DNA of 64,000 bases, from the NCBI GenBank assembly GCA_018398585.1, contig JAGTTD010000011.1:13941346-14005345 (forward strand). The letters run 5' to 3'. The position numbers and the translations under genes were made by a program. This document shows positions 1-11,973 of this stretch, in pieces (within the stretch, counting starts at the first letter, position 1; each line of letters starts with the position of its first letter). Below the pieces are notes generated by a model that saw only the letters and a program-made list of their open reading frames with translations, did no database searches and was not told the DNA's origin. Source of the DNA: Simmondsia chinensis (lineage: Eukaryota; Streptophyta; Magnoliopsida; Caryophyllales; Simmondsiaceae).

Positions 1-66
1 GTGGGCCTCACTGCTCAGTAACATTCCTGCTTCCTTCCTTTCTAAAAATTGAACCATGTGGGGGAT

Positions 67-1029
67 TGTTGGAATTTGGGGGATAGTGTGCTTCTATTTT
101 GATCTCTAGTGAAAACCCCTCAATCCTGTATAGAAAATCTAGAGAAGGAGAGTCTAGTTTATATATCTTCTTGTAATTTTACTTAGTAAAGTATTGTGGG
201 GCCTAGAGTGGGCTTGGTGAACCACACGCGCGCAAACGCTCACCTTGCCTCGCCTAGCTGATTAGCACGTTGCAGTATGGTGTGGGCTATTTTAGTACGA
301 ACTTTGTATTCGTTTAAGTTGTTGTAAACAAACTCGAGGTGAGTTCATGTCTTGGGTAGTGCTCGAGGCCTTTGACTCAAGCTTAAATTGTTCTTCTTTA
401 GTGAAACTCGAGGGTGTTGCCTCGAGGTAATGTTGTGTGGCCAGTCTTGGGGCTCGAGGCTGCATGCTCAAGCTCGAGTACACGTTTGACCGTGTCAATT
501 TTTGCTCTTTTCATAATTGTTTTTATCCATAACTAAAGCCATATTTTTAGGCTCTCCCATATATGGCACTTTCCTTATTTGAGGCAGATTCTTAGCCCTT
601 GATCTTTTCCTTAATGTGCAAGGTTTTTATCTTTATAAATATTGTACCTTAGGTTTTTTGCAAATATACGAAATTTATAGAAAAACACTTCTTTTCTTCA
701 TAGCTCTTTCTTTCTCTCAAAATCATTCTCTCCTCTATTACTGAGCAGATTGGGATGTGCTCCAACCAATCTCCCGGAGTACACTACTGAGGTGGGTGCC
801 ATGTTAACAATGGAGGTCAAAGTGCCGTTCATCCCATTGTACCTCTGTGGGGGCATAAATGACATAGGGTAGTAAATTATCTACGGTGCGGCAATTTTTC
901 GGTTAATTCTTTCCCTTATGTTATTTTGTTTTAAGTCATTTTTGTCATCGCCTTGTAATCTCGAGATCAATTCAATTGTAATAAAAGAGTTATATAGTTT
1001 GATTGCTCATTAACCCTTTTTCTCCAACA
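67..1029 (+). mobile_element. Copia-type 3' LTR
   Basis: The segment begins TGTTGGA and ends TCCAACA, the short inverted ends usual for Copia LTRs. Just before it lies a purine-rich tract (ATGTGGGGGAT, about 56-66), the polypurine tract that precedes a 3' LTR, so the element's interior lies to the left, outside the window. A TATA-like stretch near 633-645 could be the LTR promoter. The words CTCGAG and GCTCGAGG recur between 330 and 480. The 5' LTR is not visible, so element length and target duplication cannot be checked. A solo LTR is less likely because the polypurine tract is preserved. Confidence 0.8.
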
Positions 1030-1544
1030 TGTGTTGTCCTAATATTTTAAAAGCAAAGATTATCCTACACTTAAGTAAAAGCGTCTATGTATTGGTGTCT
1101 CTATAACCCATATTTTGATTTTCTTTGTTGCTTTTAGCACTACAAAGAAGATGTTTTGCACTTATGTTTCTCTTTAGTTTGCATCTAACCTAAAATCTGT
1201 ACATGCAAATTTGTTTTGTGATACTAGTTTGTTTTTCATTGTCTTATCACATAGTTTTGTTGTTGATGTACAATGTAGGAGAATTAAGAGTTTAAGGATG
1301 AAAATATTTCTTGAGTACAATTCACAATTCCCAAAACTATACAATAGTTTTTCCTTCTTGTACTTTCCAAAAATCCAACTTATCCCACAACTCACTCACT
1401 CAACAGGCCATCTAATTTTCCCACCAAGCTATTTGATTCAATTACATGTACAATTGCTTTAAAATGGACTATTATACTTTCAAGGTCATGGAAATATCCC
1501 CTCCCTCCCCCGTTAGAAAATTCTTTCCCTCAAGTATCAAAATT
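1030..1544. other. AT-rich stretch without a recognised gene
   Basis: I see no convincing coding signal. Two short overlapping open frames on opposite strands lack any recognised motif. On the minus strand a purine-rich run (about 1500-1520) follows the chromodomain remnant of the neighbouring chromovirus. Part of this stretch may therefore be that element's 3' LTR, but I could not find a partner LTR. Confidence 0.4.
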
Positions 1545-4110
1545 GGAACTTAACTTTTGAGAAATTGATAATCTTCCCAAGATGCATCCTTTGGACTCAA
1601 AGTAGACCATTGCACTAGAACTTGAGTAATTACCTGATTGCCCCTAGGAAACAATCTCCTAGCAAGAATAGCAATGGGCTCAACCAACATTTGACCTTCA
1701 ACAGAAGTTGTTAGAGGGTGCACTTAAGGAATAATGTCAGAGCTAACTTTCTTCTTTAATAAAGTGACATGAAAACTGGATGTATAGCAAAAATTGGAGG
1801 AAGATCTAATATGTAAGCCACTGAACTGACACTCTATAACATCTCATAATGACAAAGTACTTGGTTGACAGCTTAACATTCGTTATGAGTGCTATTGATG
1901 CTTGGTGATAAGGTTGCACCCTGAGATATTCCTAATCCCTAACCTCAAACTTTATGTCAAATCTATGTCTATTAACAAATTTTTTATACCTAATTGAGCT
2001 AAGGGAAGATGGTCTTTGAGTTGTTGAGTGACTGAATGCTTCTGCTACAGGAAATCCTCCAAAGCTGGTATAGAAGACAAAAGCTACTTGTACAAGATAG
2101 GAAAAGGATGGTCATAGGCATATAAATCAAAGAAGGGCCCCAAGAGGAATGAAAATTTGTGTTATACCAAAATTAAGCCAAGGATAGCCATTTGCTCCAT
2201 TGTTTAGGATGGTGAAATGCCATACAATGAAGGTAGTGCTCAAGACACTAATTTAAGCTCTCAATTTTCCCATATGACTAGGGATGATAAGATGAACTAA
2301 GAGCCAAGGAAGAGCCTAAAAGTCTGAAAAGTTTTTGCCAAAATCTATTCATGAAGATTTTGTCCCTATCTGTCACAATGCTCTGAAGTAACCTATGAAG
2401 CTTGTAGATGCAGTCAAGGAAAACCTTTTCCAATTCTGTTGTTGCAATGGGATGTTTCATATCCAAAAATGAGCATATTCGGTAAATCGATCCACCACCA
2501 CCCATATCATACATTGTCCCTCAGATTTAGGTGAACCTTCAATGAAGTCCATGCTAATATGGCTCCAAGCTTGCTTTGGAATAGGTAAGGGTTGTACTGA
2601 ACCTGGATAAGGACAATGTTCAATCCTGGCATGCTGATATACATCACATTCTTCCGCCTGACCAATAATACCTCGCTTCATACCCTTCCAATAGAAACAT
2701 TGCCTCAGTCTTTTGTAGGTTCCAAGTATGCCTGAATGACCTCCTAATGCGAAGGAATGCATGCATAAAGTATTTGTTTCCTCAAGTCAAAAGTAGCCCC
2801 AATATAAGCCTTCCGTTTGATCTTCAAAATATTACCTGAAAATGTTGCACCATTGATTGCATAAGTACTAATTGACAAACTAGTGATGAGGGATTGAGCA
2901 TAGGGGTCTTCTAAATAAGACAGACTTACTTCTTCCTTCCATATAAGTCTCACTTCAATAATAGCACAAAGCATACCAGCTGCAAAATCATCATCCCAGC
3001 GAGATAAAGCATTGGCCATTAAATTCTCTATCCCTTTTCTATATTGTATAGAATGGTCCAATCCCAACATCTTCAATAAACCTTTCTTCTAAATGCGTGT
3101 ATTAATATTTTGCTCCAGAAGATACTTTGAACATTCATGATCTGTACGTATAATAAAGTGATGACCTTCCAAGTAGTGGCTCCACTTTTCAATTGCAATA
3201 AGAATAGCAAGATACTCCTTTTCATATATAGAAAGACCTTCATGCCTTGGACTCAATTGATGGGTAAGGTAAGTAATTAGCTTCTTGAGCTGCATCAAGA
3301 CAGCCCCACTCCATTATCACAAGCATTAGTATCCAATGTGAACAGCTTGTTAAAATGGGGCATGCTCAAGACTGGAGTAGTAAAGATAGCCTTCTTCAAA
3401 CGAATGAAGGCAACCTGAACTTTAGAGGACCATACAAATAAATCTTTCTTAAGAGTCAATCAGCAATGACACCATATCCATGTATGAATATTCTATAGTA
3501 ACTTGTAAGACCAAGGAAACCTCTTAAAGACTTCAGAGTTGTGGGAGTTGGCCATCGTTCCATCACTTGAACCTTTGAAGGATCGGTGGAAACCCCCTTA
3601 CTAGAAAGGACATAAGCAAGATATTAAATTTGAAGTTGGGCAAAGGCACATTTGGTTAGTTTTGCATAAAGTTTATGTTGTCTCATGGTCTGAAAGACCA
3701 ATTGAAGATGAGTAAGGTGGGAAGGAAAAGTTGAACTGTAAATGAGAATGTCATCAGAGAATACAAGAACAAATTTCCTTAGGAAAGGTTTAATATGGAA
3801 TTCATGAGAGCTTGAAAGGTTGCGGAAGTATTTGTTAAACCAAAAGGAATCACCACAAACTCATAATGACTATGGTGAGTATGGAAAGCAGTTTTGTGTA
3901 TGTCATCCTCTTTGACTCTAGTTTGATGGTATCCTTGTCTAAGATCTAATATGAAGTAGCAAACTGAGCTATGTAGTTGATCAAGTAAATCATCTTTGAT
4001 AGATATTGGAAACTTGTCTTTGATTGTAAGGGCATTTAATTAGTGGTGATCTATGCATAACCTTGATATACCATCATTTTTCTTAACCAAAATCACAAGG
4101 GAAGAAATGG
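1545..4110 (-). pseudogene. pol: Decayed Ty3/gypsy chromovirus pol
   Basis: Read on the minus strand, the domains follow normal Ty3/gypsy order. Reverse transcriptase starts near 4105 and includes an intact FSDDILIYS active-site box near 3770-3740. RNase H lies about 3300-3010 (LSIYEKEYLAILIAIEKW, then a NALSR end). The integrase zinc-binding part and start of the core lie about 2790-2300 (GGHSG, SMDFIEG, DRDKIF). A chromodomain-like tail with VQWSTL and ASWEDY lies about 1700-1560. Protease and gag are missing: the element stops abruptly at 4110 against an oppositely oriented Tat fragment. Several stops and frameshifts break the frame. The motifs resemble those of the better-preserved chromovirus at 52953-58127 but are clearly diverged, so this is an older copy. 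Confidence 0.85.
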
Positions 4111-5499
4111 ACTATGGCTAGAACAAATAGAAGTCTATATAGATGACATCATGGTGAAGTTGAAGTCCCAAGTTGAACACTTGGAGGATTTGAGAAATGC
4201 GTTCCTTCAAATGAGGAGCCATAACCTCAAAATGAACCCAATGAAGTGTGCCTTTGGAGTTTGTGCTAGGAATTTCTTGGCTTCTTAGTACATCGGAGGG
4301 GGATTGAGGTTGATATAAATAAAGGCAACACCATTCAAGATGCAAAATTGCTTTTGAGCAAAAAGAAGCTCCAACGCTTCTTGCGGCAGGTTAATTTCTT
4401 AAGAAGTTTTATTTCAAATGTTGTAGGAAAGACTAAAGTCTTCTCTTCATCAATGAGGCTTGAGTATGAAAGGACTTCAAATGGGAGGACCCACACCAAG
4501 TAGCATTTGAGGCCATCAAGGATTATTTGATCAGGCCACACTAGTGTTGGTTCTACCAGCATAAACCATTAAGATCTATGTCCTTGTTTCTAATGAGTCA
4601 ATTGTTTGTCTCCTTGTACAAGACAATGAGCAGGGGTATGACAGCCTATGTTCTACCTAAGCCATTGTTAAATGATTGTGAAATCAAATATTTTTCCATT
4701 GGAAAATTGTGTCTGTCTTTGTATTACGCATCTATAAAGTTAAGATAATACTTCTTAGCATTTACAATCTATGTGGTTACTCAAATAGATGTCATTAAAT
4801 ATATGCTAGATAGACCTTTAATGAGAGGAAGATTAAATTGAAGCAATCCATGAGCTAGGTGAACTCTTGGAAAATGAAATGGTCCTATGGAAATTATATT
4901 TTGATGGGTCAAGGACCAAATCACTTGCCGGAGTAGGGATTCTTATTGAGTCTCCTATTGGGATCATCAATAAGTTGGTTTTGACCTTGGTAGATAACTA
5001 TTCTAACAATATAGCTGAGTATGAGGCATCAATTGTTGGCCTGCAAACTCTTTTGGAAATGCAAGTCCCTAACATAGTTGTAAGAGGGGAATCTCCACTG
5101 GTGATTTTCCAAGTCAAAGGAGAGTTTCAATGTTTGAGTGACACCTTAGACAAGTATATCTCAAATGGTGTAAGGCCTATTGATTATGGTTAATGGTGTT
5201 CAGCTTGATCATATACCTCATGAATAGAAAAAGGCAACAAATGATCTAGCCCAAGTAGCTTCTAGGTATAAATTGCCAAGGACATAATGTGAGGAAACTA
5301 TGGTCACCAAGACCAAGGTCCTAGACCATGATCTCAAGATCACTGTATCATTTAGCATTGAAAGCAAGGTGATTACAAGTGAATGCTTGGATTGCTTTAA
5401 AGCACAACAATCTGTCCCAAGTCAGCATGATGATTGTAGGAAGCCCTTGATAGATTACTTCAAGCACCCTTGTGACTATGTTAAGGACAAAAAAAATGA
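4111..5499 (+). pseudogene. pol: Tat-lineage Ty3/gypsy pol, RT and aRNase H part
   Basis: The frame opens inside reverse transcriptase with EVYIDDIMVK at about 4131-4160, then NPMKCAFGV, a signature of the Tat lineage (Ogre/Retand). At 4867-5193 lies a second RNase H of the archaeal type (LYFDGSRTKSLAGVGILI ... NNIAEYEA), a domain known from Tat elements. The text then enters the linker to integrase (RKPLIDYFKHP) and is cut at 5499 by the MULE. The matching integrase half resumes at 32953. Stops lie between RT and RNase H. The upstream pol and gag are absent; the left edge at about 4110 is a junction with a chromovirus in the opposite direction. Confidence 0.85.
5491..5499 (+). repeat. Left 9-bp target site duplication of the MULE
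   Basis: AAAAAATGA directly precedes the terminal inverted repeat and recurs directly after the right end at 32953-32961. A perfect 9-bp duplication is the normal Mutator-superfamily footprint. The A-rich word leaves a small uncertainty of one base. Confidence 0.85.
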
Positions 5500-5605
5500 G
5501 GGAAATCGTACCAAATAAACCCCCAAACCCACATTTAATCTTTTTCCAACCCCCATCTCCCCAAACAGATCCTTTTTAACAATTTTGCCCCTGCCATTAT
5601 TTCCC
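5500..5605 (+). repeat. Left terminal inverted repeat of the MULE
   Basis: Compared with the reverse complement of 32850-32952, the first 12 bases (GGGAAATCGTAC) are identical. An identical block TTTAATCTTTTTCCAACCCC follows after a variable stretch, and CAATTTTGCCCCT matches further in. The repeat is thus roughly 105 bp with interior divergence. It continues into a CT-rich leader. Confidence 0.85.
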
Positions 5606-5900
5606 TCCCGTTTTCACTCTCTCACTCCTCTGCAACACATCACTCTCTCCTTTGCAACACATCACTCCTCTGCAGCACCTCTCTCTCTCCTCTTAGACCC
5701 AGTTTCCCATACATTCTCTCTCCTTTCCACCTGTTAAGACCTTCCAGTTTCCAAGGCGTTGTGACCTTCGTTCCCATATCTTCCATTAGACCTTCTCTTC
5801 GCTCACTTCATCCTTGCTCTCGTTGTCACGTCTCTCTCCATCCGTTGCATTTCATCGCTGCTCCTTGTTCATCTAGGGTTTAATCATCATTTCCAAAAAG
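5606..5900 (+). promoter_or_regulatory. CT-rich 5' leader exon of the left MULE gene
   Basis: After the inverted repeat comes CT-rich sequence typical of a plant 5' UTR, ending with CTAGGGTTT and the splice donor AAAAAG/GTAACATC at 5900/5901. The matching acceptor TTGTTTCAG lies at 7861-7869, immediately before ATG 7870. This predicts a 1.97-kb intron between leader and first codon. The exon is inferred from sequence signals only. Confidence 0.5.
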
Positions 5901-6022
5901 GTAACATCGATTTCGTTAGTGCGTGTTTGTTTTCTCTTGGGTGTTTGTTGGGGTTTTTTTTTTTTTTGGGGTCTAGGGTTTTTTTTTGGGGTTTAGGGTT
6001 TTTTTGGGGTTTAGGGTTTTGC
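5868..6022 (+). promoter_or_regulatory. Cluster of telobox-like TAGGGTTT motifs
   Basis: TAGGGTTT occurs at about 5873, 5973, 5991 and 6011, separated by T/G runs, across the end of the leader exon and the start of the first intron. Telobox motifs are common near plant promoters and first introns. This is not a telomere array: the spacing is irregular and copies are few. Confidence 0.4.
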
Positions 6023-6198
6023 TGTTGTGAGTAAGGGTTAGTGTATTTTGAGTGAGGATTCTATACTGGCATGGTTATTTGATTCCGTGGCCAATTTACA
6101 TTATTGTTCCTCATTGTACCTACGTTTTTTGCATTTTATTGTGTGGTGGTTGAATGTGTTTTTATTGATATTTGCCTATACGTTGTGTAGATTTTTTT

Positions 6199-6200
<2 letters not shown>

Positions 6201-6232
<32 letters not shown>
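6201..6232 (+). repeat. Poly-G tract, 32 bases
   Basis: Nine T bases run into 32 uninterrupted G bases inside the first intron of the left MULE gene. Three similar 29-30-base G tracts lie elsewhere in the window (32820, 36153, 52899). It may be a real homopolymer or a sequencing or assembly artefact. Confidence 0.9.
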
Positions 6233-6233
<1 letters not shown>

Positions 6234-6292
6234 GCAGATTTTGACGGTAAAGCAAAAATGGCATATGATAGTTGATACACGGCGTGTGAGTG

Positions 6293-7830
6293 TTGAAAAT
6301 GGATCACTGTCATATGGTGTTGGTGTATTTATAGTCATTAATGATCTATGATTAATCATACACCATTTTTGATTGGTTTAAATGGTGTAATATTATTTTT
6401 TGTTGGTTGTTTCAAGTCATTAATGGTCTTAAACCAATCTTACACCGTGTAAGATTGGTCTAAATGGTGTGAAATCAACTTGTTTTAGTGTGTTTTAAGT
6501 AAATAGTGGTGTATGATTGGTTTGAATGGTGTATAATCAACTTGTCTAGATGTGTTTTAAGTCATTAGTGGTGTATGATTAATCATACATTGTGTATGAT
6601 TGCTTTTAATGGTGTAAAACCAACTTGTCTAGGTGGGTTTCGAGCAAACCGTGGTGTATGATCAATCATACACCGTGTGTAATAGGTTTTAATGGTGTAA
6701 ATCAACTTGTCTAGGTTAGTTTCAAGTTATTAGTGGTATATGATTAATCATATTTCAAGTTATTAGTGGTATATGATTAATCATACACCGTGTATGATAT
6801 GTTTTAATGCTGTAAAATCAACTTGTCTAGGTGTGTTTCAAGTCATTAGTGGTGTATGATTAATCATACACCGTGTATGATTGCTTTTAATGGTGTAACA
6901 CCAACTTGTCTAGGTGTGTTTCAAGTAAGCAGTGGTGTGTGATCAATCATACACCGTTTATGATAGGTTTTAATGGTGTAAAATCAACTTGTATAGGTGT
7001 GTTTCAAGTAAACAATGGTGTATGATCAATCATATACCGTGTATGATAGATTTTAATGCTATAAAATCAACTTATGTTAGTGTGTGTTAAGTAAATAGTG
7101 GTGTATGATCAATCATACACCGTGTATGATAGGTTTTAATGCTGTAAAATCAAATTATGCTAGTGTGTGTTAAGTAAATAGTGGTGTATGTTTAATCACA
7201 CACCGTGTATGATTGGTTTTAATAGTGTAAAATCAACTTATGCTAGCCTATGTTAAGTAAATAGTGGTGTATGATTAATCATACATCGTGTATGATTGGT
7301 TTTAATGGTGTAAAATCAACTTGTGTAGGTGTGTTTCAAGTCATTAGTGGTATATGATTAATCATACACCGTGTATGATAGGTTTAAATGGGGTGAAATC
7401 AACTTGTGTTAGTGTGTTTTAAGTAAATAGTGGTGTATGATTAATCATACACTGTGTATGATAGGTTTTAATGGTGTAAAATCAACTTGTCTAGGTGTGT
7501 TTCAAGTCATTAGTGATGTATGATTAATCATACACCGTGTATTATAGGTCTTAATAGTGTAAAATCAACTTGTGTTAGTGTCTTTCAAGTAAACAGCGGT
7601 GTACGATTGGTTATACACAGTGTATGATAGGTTTTAATGGTGTAAAATCAACTTGTCTAGGTGTGTTTCAAGTCAGTGGTGCATGATTAATCATACATCG
7701 TGTATGAATGCTTTTAATGGTGTAAAACGAACTTATATGATAGGTTTTAATTCTGTGAAATGAACTTGTCTAGGTGTGTTTCAAGTCATTAGTGGTGTAT
7801 GATTAGTTTTAATGGTGTATCATGGGTTTA
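6293..7830 (+). repeat. Palindromic ~83-bp minisatellite, array A1 (plus orientation)
   Basis: About 18 tandem units by length. A typical unit contains the perfect palindrome GTGTATGATTAATCATACAC, then CGTGTATGAT, then GGTTTTAATGGTGTAAAATC, AACTTGT and a GTGTTTCAAGT block. Each unit therefore holds three alternating copies of the half-site GTGTATGAT. Spacers vary more than the palindrome. The array fills most of the 5' UTR intron (5901-7869) of the DUF1985/C48 gene. Confidence 0.9.
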
Positions 7831-7869
7831 ATCTTGGGTTTTGTGATTGTTGTTTTTCTTTTGTTTCAG

Positions 7870-8812
7870 ATGGCATCGGAGACACGCAAGAGGAGCCGAG
7901 AAGAAGTAGAGGTTGATTACATTTTTTCTAAGAGTTGCTGAAAATTCCTACAGATTAACCAAATGGGTATATCAACTCAAGCTGTATTAGAGATTAGGGA
8001 AATCTTGAAGGAGGACGAATCCAAGGTTTGACTCGGTATCCATATGAATTATGTTTACTTTTCACTACCACATTTATGATCCCTTATTAACTAAAAGTGT
8101 TTTGCATTACATCTTGCCCTTTTTTCAAAATACAATGTCGCACATCTGCTCGAGCTGCGTGAGACTAATGTCGGCTTCTCGTATAGTCTGATTCACGCTG
8201 TCCTTCTCCACCAGGTGGCCAACCCAAATCCCGAGGAGTTATCATTCCTGTTTGGCGGGAAGATGGTGCCAGTCTGGAGGCGAAAATTTTGTATTATAAC
8301 CGGCTTGAAATATGCCGGTGTGCAAGAAGTAAGCGGTGGTTCCAACATGCTGATTGCCAAGTACGGCATGAAGGGGGGGATGAGTAGGCAGCAGCTGCTT
8401 GAAGCATGCAGTACCTGCCCCATTATGGAGAACCAGGTTAGGCTTACTGTTACCTACTTTGTCGAGGGTCTACTGTTCGCCAAACATAAAAGAACAGTCA
8501 TTGACCTGAACATCTTGGCCCTCGTGGACGACGTGGACTCTTTTAACAATGTTGCTTGAGGATCCTTGAGCTAGAAATTCTTGGTGCAAAAATTCAAGGA
8601 TTTGGTAGCAAAAAAGCAACACGGTTTGGAAAAGACCTACTCCGTCCACAGGTTCTATGATGTGGTTTCCATATTTGCCATAGAAACCATTCCAGAACTG
8701 GCCAAGGTTGGGGTGATGAGGATTCGCAATCAGTCTCTTGGGCGGATCCTTAACTGGAAAATGGGCAAAAAGGGTTCGTACACCGCTCTGATGTCAACAG
8801 TGTTTAATCAGG
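7870..8812 (+). pseudogene. MULE-borne DUF1985/C48 gene, 5' exons with DUF1985-like region
   Basis: ATG 7870 follows a good splice acceptor and starts MASETRKRSREEVEVDY, but a TGA at 7939 breaks it. A second exon (about 8140-8812) matches my memory of DUF1985 in plant Ulp-like transposon genes: LLELRETNVGFSYSLIHAV, a GGK..PVWRRKFCIITGL segment, and TYFVEGLLFAKHKR followed by IDLNILALVDDVDSFN. Two TGG-type codons in the expected WGSLSW-like segment have become TGA (about 8557) and TAG (about 8572), and the frame otherwise continues to a donor at about 8812. The same gene resumes with a coiled-coil exon and a C48 protease. I recall DUF1985 in Kaonashi-type MULE genes and in VANC anti-silencing proteins; this link is from memory. 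Confidence 0.75.
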
Positions 8813-8925
8813 TAATAATACGTTATTTTGTTACTATTTTACCATTAGTCGTTTGATATCAATTGCATTAGAATTACTATTTGGTACTTTTATTAACGTT
8901 CATATGATGTATCGTTCTTTGATCA

Positions 8926-9945
8926 GCAATTGAATGCCGAACCGATTAGACTGACGAGTGCGGAAGCCAGTCAGCTGAATCTACAAGGCATTCCCATTGC
9001 TGAGGATGGTGAAGTGGGAGTTCAAACTCATGATGGGGCAATGCCAGCAGATCCAAACTTTGATCCAGAACCGTTGGCTACTCAACACCCCTAGCCCACC
9101 TCCCACTATGAACCATCTACTATGTCAACAAATTTGGCTCTCAATCGGTATTCGCAATTCGTTTTGTGTTTATACAATTGTATTTGTTCTTGTACGTATC
9201 ATATTAGTTAAATTCAGTTTTATGACGACTTGAAGGACATATGGTAGGTTATTGAGAGACTTGAAGCGATAGAAAAAGAAATGGAAAGCATGTGGCAAAT
9301 AAACTTGCAATTTAAAAGCAGACTTGAAGAACAACAGCAACAGATCCAGTTAAATGAGAGCACCATTCAAGCATAAAAGGATCTGTTGTAAGCATATGAA
9401 CAAAGGTTTGAAGCTCATGAGGCTAAGATTCTGGAGCTTTCATACCGATTGCCGCATGTTACAACTCCTCATCATTCTCCATCTCCTTTATCTCCTCCAT
9501 CCCTTGTTGAAACTCCACAACAAGCAATTATTATTGCTACTTCACATACTGTGTAAGACACTACAGATCTTTGTTATTGTCCCAATTTAGTGAGTATGTT
9601 TTCATGCATGTTGAAGTTTATTCACTTTGATATTTGTTCTGCCAACCTAGGGATGAGGAAAATGTCTTCAAGCAACCAGTGTCAAAACATTTGCACGACG
9701 ATGCTAGCTTGGTGACATTGTCCAAGACACTATGGGAATTGGGATACCAGAGGAGGCACCCCAAGCCAAACCCCAAATACAAAGGTGATGAATGGACTGC
9801 TAAGGGTAAGAGCAAACGGCCAATGAAGATGGCTTCTCTACCAGAACCGATTCTGCCCTTAGATCCATTCCAACCTCCCTCCAAAGAACAATAAAAAGAG
9901 TTTGAAGATTTTTACAAAAGTTTCCATGCAGAGGTTAAGAAGTGA
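8926..9945 (+). pseudogene. Middle exons of the DUF1985/C48 gene (coiled coil, basic linker)
   Basis: An exon beginning after an acceptor at about 8925 encodes an acidic, Gln/Pro-rich linker ending in a stop near 9091. From about 9240 a clear coiled-coil stretch appears (ERLEAIEKEMESMWQ, then RLEEQQQQIQ), with single stops, followed by a Pro/Ser-rich part. At 9650-9890 a basic segment (ELGYQRRHPKPNPKYKG ... KGKSKRP) remains open for about 80 codons. A donor-like site near 9942 opens a 10.4-kb intron, in its present state, that holds array A2 and two later insertions. Such linkers between DUF1985 and C48 are usually poorly conserved, so this part is placed by context. Confidence 0.55.
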
Positions 9946-10080
9946 GTGTGCAATAACACTACGCTTTTTGATAATCAGTATGGAAATGTTTCCAAATTGC
10001 AATTTTCATTTGGCTTGCGGATGAGGTATGTTTCCCATCATGATCCATTTAATGTGTGATTGCAGTAAATGGATCCCATT
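9946..10080. other. Intron start before array A2
   Basis: A short stretch between the last coding signal of the middle exons and the first palindromic unit. It holds no recognisable gene. Confidence 0.4.
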
Positions 10081-10868
10081 ATTTTTTGTTGGTGTGTCAA
10101 CTGATTAGTGGTGTATGATCCATCATACAACGTGTATGATAGGTTTTAAGGGTGTGAAATCAACTTGTATACGTGTGTTTCAAGTAATAAGTTGTGTATG
10201 ATCAATCATATACCATGTATGATAGGTTTAATGTTGTGAAATCAACTTGTGTTAGTGTGGTTTAAGTAATTAGTGGTGTATGATCAATCATACACCATGG
10301 GTGATTGGTTTAAATGGTGTGAAATCATTCTTTGTAGCTGTGTTTTATGTCATAAATGGTGTATGATCAACCATACACTGTGTATGATTGGTTTAAATGG
10401 TGTGAAATCATTCTCTATTGGTGTGTTTTATGTCATAAATAGTGTATGATCAACCATATACCGTGTATGATAGGAGTAAATGGTGTGAAATGAACTTGTA
10501 CAGGTGTGATTCAAGTAATTAGTGGAGTATGGTCAATCATACACCGTGTATGATAGGATTTAATGGTGTGAAATAATCTTGTCTAGCTGTGTTTCAAGTA
10601 ATTAGTGCTGTATTATCAATCACACACCGTGTGTGATTGGTTTAAATGGTGTGAAATTATTCTACGTTGCTGTGTTTTAAGCCATAAATGGTGCGTGATC
10701 AATCATACACCGTGTATGATTGGTTTAAATGGTGTGAAATCATTCTCTGTTGCTGTATTTTATGTCATAAATGGTGTATGATCAACCATACACTGTGTAT
10801 GATTGGTTTAAATGGTGTGAAATCATTCTTTGTTGGTGTGTTTTACATCATAAAGGGTGTATGATCAA
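10081..10868 (+). repeat. Palindromic ~83-bp minisatellite, array A2 part 1
   Basis: About nine units, same orientation as A1, with the palindrome centre more often CAATC (GTGTATGATCAATCATACAC) and the spacer variant GGTTTAAATGGTGTGAAATC. It is interrupted at 10868 by an LTR element that duplicated ATCAA; the array resumes at 15436. Confidence 0.9.
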
Positions 10869-11098
10869 TGTTACAAACCGAAATTCCGAGGCTTGAGTTT
10901 AAATTGGAAATGGCGGGAATATGAATTGGTGTTAAAATTCAGTTAATGCATTTCACTCTGCTGCTGTCCGTGCTACTGCTGGTGTTCTGCACGTTGCTGC
11001 TGCTACGTTGCGGGGCTGCTGCATTGTTACTACTGCTGTTAATTGCTATTGTTTGGCGCCAAATACAATAATAATTCAAATAAGTATTAGTTAATTCT
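10869..11098 (+). repeat. Truncated 5' LTR
   Basis: Matches 14937 onward until the shared word TTAATTCT, then diverges. It lacks the TATA-like and downstream part present at 15166-15435 of the 3' LTR. Confidence 0.85.
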
Positions 11099-11973
11099 TC
11101 CGAATCAAGCTCATATCTGAAAAAAAAAAAATTATAAAATCTGATTAATTGTGTTGCAATTAATCAACAAAAGAAGGTTGGATACTGATTTGATTTAGAT
11201 TTGATGATCCGCAATTCAAATCTGAATTGATTGAAGAGTTTTGGCGTTACTGCATCAGTGAACTACAAGGCCTGGGAAAAGTGCTTCGGTTGGGATTTAA
11301 TTGAGCTAATTGATCCTCATTATACTTGATCATCATCAAAAGAGCAGAAATCATCGGAGTTGAGGTTTATTCATACTCTACAAATCAGAAATTGAAGATT
11401 GAGGTAACTGTTTCTGAACTACCAGATCATACTTGATCCGAATCTGTTTGTTGTTGCTGGATTGTGGTAAATTTGTGTTGATAAGCATAGAAGTGGTGAG
11501 AATTCATCAGAATCTACGGTGATCTTTGAGAATTATGTGTTATTGAGTCGAGATTTTGCTTAGGCGAAATTTTGTCAGCATAGGCGAAAATCTGACAGTA
11601 GGATCGAAAGTGTTGAAATCCGATTTCGTTCGTTAAGATCGCTTGAGTGTGGTGTTAAGAACTTGATTTTGAGTAGAGTCGAACCTAATTCAGAAGTGTG
11701 AGTCGAATTACTCGACAAAAATGCTCCTGTCAGAGGTCGCGCGAGGTTAGGGTTTGTTCGAAGTTCTGTTCGAAGTTTATCAGTTAGGGTTTATAATCAT
11801 TGACGATCGTGGGACCGATAGCAAGGGATTGTTGGTGCGAACGAATGAGTATAACTTCATAAATCAATCGATTGTTGAAGAGTTGCAAAACAAGTTTGAT
11901 ATTTCTGCGATTTTCGATGGTGTACTCCGGGAAAGAGCTGATTATAGATCGAAGTTGTTGTTCATTTGCAAAT

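Noticed and set aside
1174..1462. Two overlapping short frames on opposite strands
   Set aside because: AT-rich random-looking sequence with no motif.
5970..6022. TTTAGGG-like words suggesting an interstitial telomere
   Set aside because: Only a few irregularly spaced copies; better explained as telobox motifs near a first intron.
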